Shown piece by piece: positions 42,326 through 46,463 of a stretch of DNA of 46,463 nt (positions are counted from its first letter, which is position 1; each line of letters begins with the position of its first letter). The stretch is taken from positions 1 to 46,463 of the forward strand of contig NZ_CADESW010000034.1 in NCBI RefSeq assembly GCF_902830275.1, read 5' to 3'. A model generated the notes under the pieces. The model saw only the letters and a list, made by a program, of their open reading frames with translations, was not told the origin of the DNA and did no database searches. Both the position numbers and the translations under genes were made by a program. The stretch is from Burkholderia stagnalis. Its GTDB lineage: Bacteria > Pseudomonadota > Gammaproteobacteria > Burkholderiales > Burkholderiaceae.

Positions 42326-43714
42326 ATGTCCGACACTCGTCCCGATACGCTTTTCGCCCTCACCGCGCTCTCGCCCATCGACGGCCGCTACGCCAGCAAG
42401 ACCGAAGCGCTGCGCGACTGGCTCTCCGAAGCCGCTTTCATGCGTCACCGCGTCACCGTCGAGGTGCACTGGCTGATCGCGCTGTCGCGCGCCGGCTTCG
42501 CCGAAGTGCCGCGCTTCTCCGACGCCGCCGAGCAGTTCCTGCTGCAGCTCGTCGAGCGCTTCACCGCGCACGACGCCGCGCGCATCAAGGACATCGAGCG
42601 CGTCACGAACCACGACGTGAAGGCCGTCGAATACTGGCTGAAGGAATCGGTGAAGGGCCAGGCCGAACTCGAGAAGGCCAGCGAATTCATCCACTTCGCA
42701 TGCACGTCCGAGGACATCAACAACACGTCGCACGGCATGATGCTGGCCGGCGCGCGCGAGCACGTGATCCTGCCGGCGCTGCGCACCGTCCACCAGCGCC
42801 TCGTCGCGCTCGCGCACGCGCACGCCGACCAGCCGATGCTGTCGCGCACGCACGGCCAGCCGGCCAGCCCGACGACGCTCGGCAAGGAACTCGCGAACGT
42901 CGCGGCGCGCCTCGCGCGCGCGATCGCCCGCATCGAGAAGGTCGAGATCCTCGGCAAGATGAACGGCGCGGTCGGCAACTTCAACGCGCACCTGTCCGCG
43001 TATCCGGAATTCGACTGGGAAGCGTTCTCGCGCGACGTGATCGAGAACCGCCTGAAGCTGACGTTCAACCCGTACACGATCCAGATCGAGCCGCACGACT
43101 ACATGGCCGAGCTGTTCGACGCGGTCGCGCGCGCGAACACGATCCTGCTCGACCTCGACCGCGACGTGTGGGGCTATATCTCGGTCGGCTACTTCAAGCA
43201 GAAGACCAAGGCGGGCGAAATCGGCTCGTCGACGATGCCGCACAAGGTCAACCCGATCGACTTCGAGAACTCGGAAGGCAACCTCGGGCTCGCGAACGCG
43301 ACGCTGCGCCACCTCGCCGACAAGCTGCCGGTGTCGCGCTGGCAGCGCGACCTCACCGATTCGACGGTGCTGCGCAACATGGGCGTCGCGCTCGGCTACT
43401 CGCTGCTCGCGTATGACTCGCTGATCCGCGGCCTCGACAAGCTCGAAGTGAACCCGCAGCGCCTGAACGAAGACCTCGACAACTGCTGGGAAGTGCTCGC
43501 CGAGCCGGTGCAGACGGTGATGCGCCGCTACGGCATCGAGAACCCGTACGAGCAGCTGAAGGAACTGACGCGCGGCAAGGGCATCACGCGCGACGCGCTG
43601 CAGGAGTTCGTCGGCACGCTCGCGATCCCGCAGGACGCGAAGGATCGCCTGCTCGCGATGACGCCCGCGTCGTACATCGGTAAGGCCGTCGAACTGGCGA
43701 AGCGGATCGCGTAA
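42326..43714 (+). CDS. purB: Adenylosuccinate lyase
   Basis: 462 residues from the ATG at 42326 (MSDTRPDTLFALTALSPIDG). The frame is open upstream through the 12-bp repeat, but that part is an artefact. Fumarase/aspartase superfamily: SRTHGQPASPTTLGKE holds the general-acid His, and the signature loop GSSTMPHKVNPIDFEN holds the catalytic Ser. The length matches the E. coli-type PurB. It acts twice in purine synthesis, releasing fumarate from SAICAR and from adenylosuccinate. Confidence 0.97.
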   Translation: MSDTRPDTLFALTALSPIDGRYASKTEALRDWLSEAAFMRHRVTVEVHWLIALSRAGFAEVPRFSDAAEQFLLQLVERFTAHDAARIKDIERVTNHDVKAVEYWLKESVKGQAELEKASEFIHFACTSEDINNTSHGMMLAGAREHVILPALRTVHQRLVALAHAHADQPMLSRTHGQPASPTTLGKELANVAARLARAIARIEKVEILGKMNGAVGNFNAHLSAYPEFDWEAFSRDVIENRLKLTFNPYTIQIEPHDYMAELFDAVARANTILLDLDRDVWGYISVGYFKQKTKAGEIGSSTMPHKVNPIDFENSEGNLGLANATLRHLADKLPVSRWQRDLTDSTVLRNMGVALGYSLLAYDSLIRGLDKLEVNPQRLNEDLDNCWEVLAEPVQTVMRRYGIENPYEQLKELTRGKGITRDALQEFVGTLAIPQDAKDRLLAMTPASYIGKAVELAKRIA

Positions 43715-43737
43715 CACCGCGCGCCCTCCGCGCCAAG

Positions 43738-43770
43738 GAAAAACGCCCGATGCATTGCGCATCGGGCGTT
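43738..43770. terminator. Hairpin terminator between purB and the PuuB-like gene
   Basis: A 12-bp perfect stem AACGCCCGATGC/GCATCGGGCGTT with a 5-nt loop. The minus strand reads T5 after the stem; on the plus strand only TTAATG follows. It therefore works best for the minus-strand oxidase gene, with a second hairpin serving purB downstream. Confidence 0.8.
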
Positions 43771-43775
43771 AATGA

Positions 43776-43841
43776 GATGGTCAGCCCGATCCCCACACAG
43801 CGAACTACGCTGAGTGGGGATTGTTCTTTTTGGGGACCATC
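43776..43841. repeat. Nested hairpin element with T-rich segment
   Basis: Outer arms GATGGTC (43776-43782) and GACCATC (43835-43841) enclose a strong inner hairpin: ATCCCCAC, A, CAGCG, loop AACTA, CGCTG, A, GTGGGGAT (43789-43821). The inner hairpin is followed on the plus strand by TGTTCTTTTT, so it can act as a terminator for purB. The outer arms are not needed for that and would sequester the T tract, so two alternative folds are possible. The element is clearly less GC-rich than its surroundings. Confidence 0.65.
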
Positions 43842-43872
43842 GTTTGTGCTACCGGCGACCCGCGTCGCGCGA

Positions 43873-45291
43873 TCAGAACGAGATCATCTTCCCCGGATTG
43901 AGCGCCGTCATCACGCTCATCGCCGCCTTCGCGGCCGGAATCGCGATCGGCGACAGCTGGCGGCCGAGCGGAATCGCGCGGTGATCGATGCCGGTCAGCA
44001 TCGAGAAATCGTCGTTGCGGCCGACGAAGTCGTCGCAGATCGCCTTGCCGATCCGCACCGTCTGCGCGACGCCGTGGCCGCTCCAGCCCTGCACCATGTA
44101 CATCGGCACGCGGCCGTCGGTCTTGCGGCTGTCGGTCGCGCCGTTCAGCGTGAAGTCGCTGACGCCGCTCCAGCAGTAGTCGAGCGCGAAGCGGCCGTCG
44201 ACTTGCGGAAACACCGCGTTCAGCCGCGTGAGCAGGTACGCGTTCACGTCCGGCTGCGCCCAGCAGGTGCCGGTGCCCTGCCCGCCGAACAGCAGGCGGT
44301 TGCCGCGCACGGGCCGGTAGTAGTCGATCTGGAACTGCGTGTCGTAGACCGGCATCCCGGCCGGCATCAGCGTCGCGACATCGACGTCGAGCGGCTTCGT
44401 CACGCTCACGTACGTGAAGAACGGCACGGTCGTCGCCGCGCCGTCGTCGAGCAGCCGGAACGTGGCGTTGTGCAGCGCGAGCACGACGCCCTTGCGCGCG
44501 GTGATCGTGCCGCCGGCGGTGGTCGCGACGACGCCGGCCGGCGTCTCGTCGAGCTCGAGCACCTCGGTGCCTTCGTACAGCGCGCCGCCGTTCAGGCGGA
44601 AGCCGTGGACCAGGCCGCGCACCAGCGCGAGCGGATGGATCTGGCCGCCCAGCGCGTCGATCGCCGCGCCGTAGTACAGCGCCGAGCGCACGTATTCGTC
44701 CTGGAGCTGATGCTTGCCGGCGAGCGTCACGCCGGCGTCGCCCAGATGGCGGCGCGCATCCGCGCCGTCGAGCAGCGCGCTCATGTGGCCCGGGTGAATC
44801 GCGGCCGTGATGTGGCCGCGCTTGCGGTCGAGGTCGAGCGCGTAGCGCGCGCCGATCGCGTCGATCAGGTCCATCGACTCGGCCGACGCGAAACGCCACA
44901 GGCGCTTCGCGTCGTCATGCGACAGCTGTTCGATCATGTCGGCCGCTTCCCAGCGCGCGAGGCCGGGCGTCAGCTGGCCGCCGTTGCGGCCCGATGCCGC
45001 GGAGCCGACGTGGTGCTTGTCGACGAGGATCGTATCGACGCCCGCCTCGGCAAGATGCAGCGCCGCGGACGCGCCGAGCAGGCCGGCGCCGATCACGAGC
45101 ACGTCGCACACGGCGTCGTGCGCGAGCGGCGCGCCGTTTTCCCAGCGCGACAGCGACGCCTCGTACCAGTTGGCCGGACGTTCGCCGTCGTAGCCGGCCG
45201 GATCGCACCAGTTCCAGTTGTCTTTTTCGATGTTCAGTTGCGTTGGTTCGAAACGCGATTCGCCCTGGATCAGGGGTTTATTCGAGATCAT
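43873..45291 (-). CDS. FAD-dependent oxidoreductase (gamma-glutamylputrescine oxidase-like, PuuB/DadA family)
   Basis: 472 residues from the ATG at 45291 (MISNKPLIQGESRFEPTQ). An upstream in-frame ATG would add about 15 residues. The DAO-family Rossmann motif VLVIGAGLLGASAALHLAEAG lies near residue 55, preceded by the PuuB-like WYEASLSRW segment. The C-terminal FAD loop is GWSGHGVAQT. PuuB oxidises gamma-glutamylputrescine with O2 in putrescine use, but the same fold serves other amines and amino acids. No other puu genes are next to it, so the substrate is uncertain. Divergent from a TetR regulator with paired operators between them. Confidence 0.85.
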   Translation of the reverse strand: MISNKPLIQGESRFEPTQLNIEKDNWNWCDPAGYDGERPANWYEASLSRWENGAPLAHDAVCDVLVIGAGLLGASAALHLAEAGVDTILVDKHHVGSAASGRNGGQLTPGLARWEAADMIEQLSHDDAKRLWRFASAESMDLIDAIGARYALDLDRKRGHITAAIHPGHMSALLDGADARRHLGDAGVTLAGKHQLQDEYVRSALYYGAAIDALGGQIHPLALVRGLVHGFRLNGGALYEGTEVLELDETPAGVVATTAGGTITARKGVVLALHNATFRLLDDGAATTVPFFTYVSVTKPLDVDVATLMPAGMPVYDTQFQIDYYRPVRGNRLLFGGQGTGTCWAQPDVNAYLLTRLNAVFPQVDGRFALDYCWSGVSDFTLNGATDSRKTDGRVPMYMVQGWSGHGVAQTVRIGKAICDDFVGRNDDFSMLTGIDHRAIPLGRQLSPIAIPAAKAAMSVMTALNPGKMISF

Positions 45292-45577
45292 GTTTGCACT
45301 TGCATGGTCTTGGGCCGCCTGTCGAAGAGCCATCTGGCTTCGCGGGTGGGGCAGCCGGTTCCACTTGGGTGTCAACGAGAAAGGGGCGCCATGGCCCGTG
45401 TTGACGGCGTGCACGCTCGTGCCGCCTGGATCCCGGACCGTGCGAAAGCACGCATTGAAAGGTGCCGGGACACCCAATTTCTACACCGCAGAAATAATTC
45501 TACAGCGTAGAATATGCTTTCGTCAAGCTTACGGTTCGGCATGCCTTCGGGCGTGCGCCGGCCGATCTCCCGCACCG
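45292..45577. promoter_or_regulatory. Divergent regulatory region between the oxidase and TetR genes
   Basis: A 286-bp region with no supported gene. Its right half is AT-rich and contains the twin palindromes at 45479-45512, which overlap TAGAAT -10-like hexamers on both strands (plus 45508-45513; minus 45502-45497). Confidence 0.6.
45479..45512. promoter_or_regulatory. Twin palindromic operators, probable TetR binding sites
   Basis: Two 15-bp sites of the form TTCTAC-N3-GTAGAA. The second (45498-45512, TTCTACAGCGTAGAA) is a perfect dyad; the first (45479-45493, TTCTACACCGCAGAA) has one mismatch. Their starts are 19 bp apart, close to two helical turns, so two repressor dimers could sit on the same face. 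They lie upstream of the TetR-type gene and downstream of no other regulator gene in view. Confidence 0.7.
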
Positions 45578-46234
45578 ATGAAGGACAAACCCGCCCAAGG
45601 CCCGCGCGGCCTCGACAAGGACGCGATCGTCGCGGCCGCGCTGACGCTGCTCGAAGACGTCGGCGAAGCGGCGTTCAGCGTGCGCAAGCTCGCGCAGACG
45701 GTCGGCTGCGATCCGATGAGCGTGCTCTACCACTTCAAGTCGAAGGAGGGGCTGAGCCGGGCGATCGCGAATGCGCTGTCGCGCTCGCTGACGCCGGTCG
45801 ACGACAGCCTCCCGTGGCGCGACCGGCTGCGCGACCTCGCGCGCCAGTATCGCGCGCTCGCATGCCGCTATCCGGCCGCGTTCGCGCTGCTGCAACGGCA
45901 CGTCAGCACCGGGCCGGCCGATCTCGCGCACATCGAGGCCGTGCATCGCGCGCTGGCCGACGCCGGCGTGCCGCACTCGGCGCGGGCGGGCGTGTGCGTG
46001 GGCTGGTATGCAAGCGTGATCGGGCTCGCCGCCGCCGAAGCCGGCGGCCTGACGCGGCCGGCCAACGACGTCGAGCTCGCGGAAATAGATGCGCTGTCCG
46101 ACGCGGAGCATCCGCTCGTGAAATCGGCCGCGCCGCTCTATGCGCAGCTCGATCCGGCCGTCGTGCACGACACGATGCTCGACGTGCTGCTCGACGGTAT
46201 CGCGCATCGCGCACGAACACCGGCCGCAGAATGA
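45578..46234 (+). CDS. TetR-family transcriptional regulator
   Basis: 218 residues from the ATG at 45578 (MKDKPAQGPRGLDKDAIV). N-terminal HTH at about 15-60, SVRKLAQTVGCDPMSVLYHF followed by KSKEGL, the classical TetR recognition helix. The C-terminal ligand domain resembles TetR_C/TetR class C-type proteins and contains several Trp, Tyr and His residues. It is divergent from the flavin oxidase gene and preceded by twin TTCTAC-N3-GTAGAA operators, so it most likely represses itself and the oxidase. The effector could be the oxidase substrate or product. Confidence 0.9.
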   Translation: MKDKPAQGPRGLDKDAIVAAALTLLEDVGEAAFSVRKLAQTVGCDPMSVLYHFKSKEGLSRAIANALSRSLTPVDDSLPWRDRLRDLARQYRALACRYPAAFALLQRHVSTGPADLAHIEAVHRALADAGVPHSARAGVCVGWYASVIGLAAAEAGGLTRPANDVELAEIDALSDAEHPLVKSAAPLYAQLDPAVVHDTMLDVLLDGIAHRARTPAAE

Positions 46235-46262
46235 GCACGGGCGCCCCGCGGGGCGCCCGTGC
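46235..46262. terminator. Perfect 28-bp palindrome after the TetR gene
   Basis: The 14-bp arm GCACGGGCGCCCCG is followed directly by its reverse complement, beginning one base after the TetR stop. There is no T tract on either strand. It lies between convergent genes and probably acts as a terminator or transcript-end stabiliser, but the lack of U residues makes this uncertain. Confidence 0.6.
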
Positions 46263-46286
46263 CTGTCAGATTGCCGCGAACCGCGC

Positions 46287-46463
46287 TCAGTGCTGCTGCG
46301 CGCTGCCGATCTTCTGCAACACCTGATCGACGATCTGTTCCGGCGTCAGCTCGATGCTGACCTCGATCGCTTCGTCCGGGCCCGGCTCCTCGAGCGTGTC
46401 GAGCTGGCTCTGCAGCAGCGACGGATCGAAGAAATGGCCGGTGCGGCTCTTCAGGCGCTCGTG
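46287..46463 (-). CDS. gntK: Gluconokinase, C-terminal part
   Basis: 58 C-terminal residues before the stop; the rest lies beyond the window. The visible sequence contains RTGHFFDPSLLQSQLDTLEE, then PGPDEAIEVSIELTPEQIVDQV. This matches the conserved end of GntK-type gluconate kinases, where (R)xGHFxxxSLLxSQxxxLE is diagnostic. The enzyme phosphorylates gluconate to 6-phosphogluconate, feeding the Entner-Doudoroff and pentose phosphate routes. The ATP-binding P-loop is not visible here. Confidence 0.85.
   Translation of the reverse strand, partial: HERLKSRTGHFFDPSLLQSQLDTLEEPGPDEAIEVSIELTPEQIVDQVLQKIGSAQQH

Noticed and set aside
43805..44899. Minus-strand frame overlapping the PuuB-like gene
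   Set aside because: Alternative frame of the oxidase gene; Arg/Ala-rich with no domain. The FAD oxidase frame has all family motifs.

Overview
The window is a 46 kb piece of a GC-rich (about two thirds G+C) betaproteobacterial main chromosome. Gene content, protein sequences and order (pqi genes, pntAA-pntAB-pntB, nudix-mnmA, dusB-fis-purH-ruvCAB, tyrS-dtd, anmK/erpA, rplM-rpsI, pyrC, gdhA-gltIJKL, purB) point to Burkholderia, most likely the B. cepacia complex. No phage, insertion sequence, CRISPR array, rRNA or tRNA gene was seen. Nearly everything is conserved core chromosome, so the less ordinary signals lie between genes.

Layout. 1-4.1 kb: 3' end of a PqiB-type MCE protein, its PqiC-like lipoprotein, and a multispanning membrane protein of the so-called Gcr 'site-specific recombinase' family. 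4.3-7.1 kb: a THUMP RNA methyltransferase, a VOC protein and a YafY/WYL regulator. 7.3-10.2 kb (minus): three-gene proton-translocating transhydrogenase. 10.5-13.9 kb: Nudix hydrolase coupled to mnmA, then a membrane-anchored glutamate-synthase-like protein. 14-17.4 kb: GST, Xaa-Pro aminopeptidase, UbiH-like monooxygenase. 17.5-23 kb: dusB-fis, purH, ruvC, ruvA, ruvB. 23-27.8 kb: MpaB-family protein, phosphatase, tyrS-dtd, anmK. 27.9-31.3 kb: erpA, rplM-rpsI with a strong promoter and structured leader, a DUF1090 protein, an unannotated candidate small RNA, an OsmC protein and the RNase P RNA gene. 31.3-34.3 kb: pyrC coupled to a DUF3025 gene, and a class II glutamine amidotransferase. 34.4-40.2 kb (minus): LysR regulator, glutamate dehydrogenase and the gltIJKL glutamate/aspartate importer. 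40.6-46.4 kb: a nitrate/nitrite-type MFS transporter behind a sigma-54-like promoter, a 12-bp minisatellite, purB, a divergent PuuB-like oxidase/TetR pair with paired operators, and the 3' end of gluconokinase.

How the genes work together. The right half has a nitrogen theme: glutamate/aspartate uptake, glutamate deamination, a nitrate transporter with a sigma-54 promoter and a gamma-glutamylputrescine-oxidase-like enzyme. The middle is translation, purine synthesis and recombination housekeeping. Many pairs are translationally coupled by 4-bp ATGA or GTGA overlaps: pqiB-pqiC, pntAB-pntB, nudix-mnmA, dusB-fis, tyrS-dtd, pyrC-DUF3025, gltJ-gltK and gltK-gltL. Several other genes have a -10 box so close to the start codon that leaderless mRNAs are likely.

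The best candidates for something undescribed are: (1) a roughly 93-nt minus-strand small RNA at 29947-30040 with a TATAAT promoter, two hairpins (one presenting an anti-Shine-Dalgarno CUCCUCC loop) and a U7 terminator; (2) a 66-bp doubly nested hairpin element at 43776-43841; (3) the ten-copy perfect 12-bp repeat ahead of purB; (4) the twin palindromic operators at 45479-45512.
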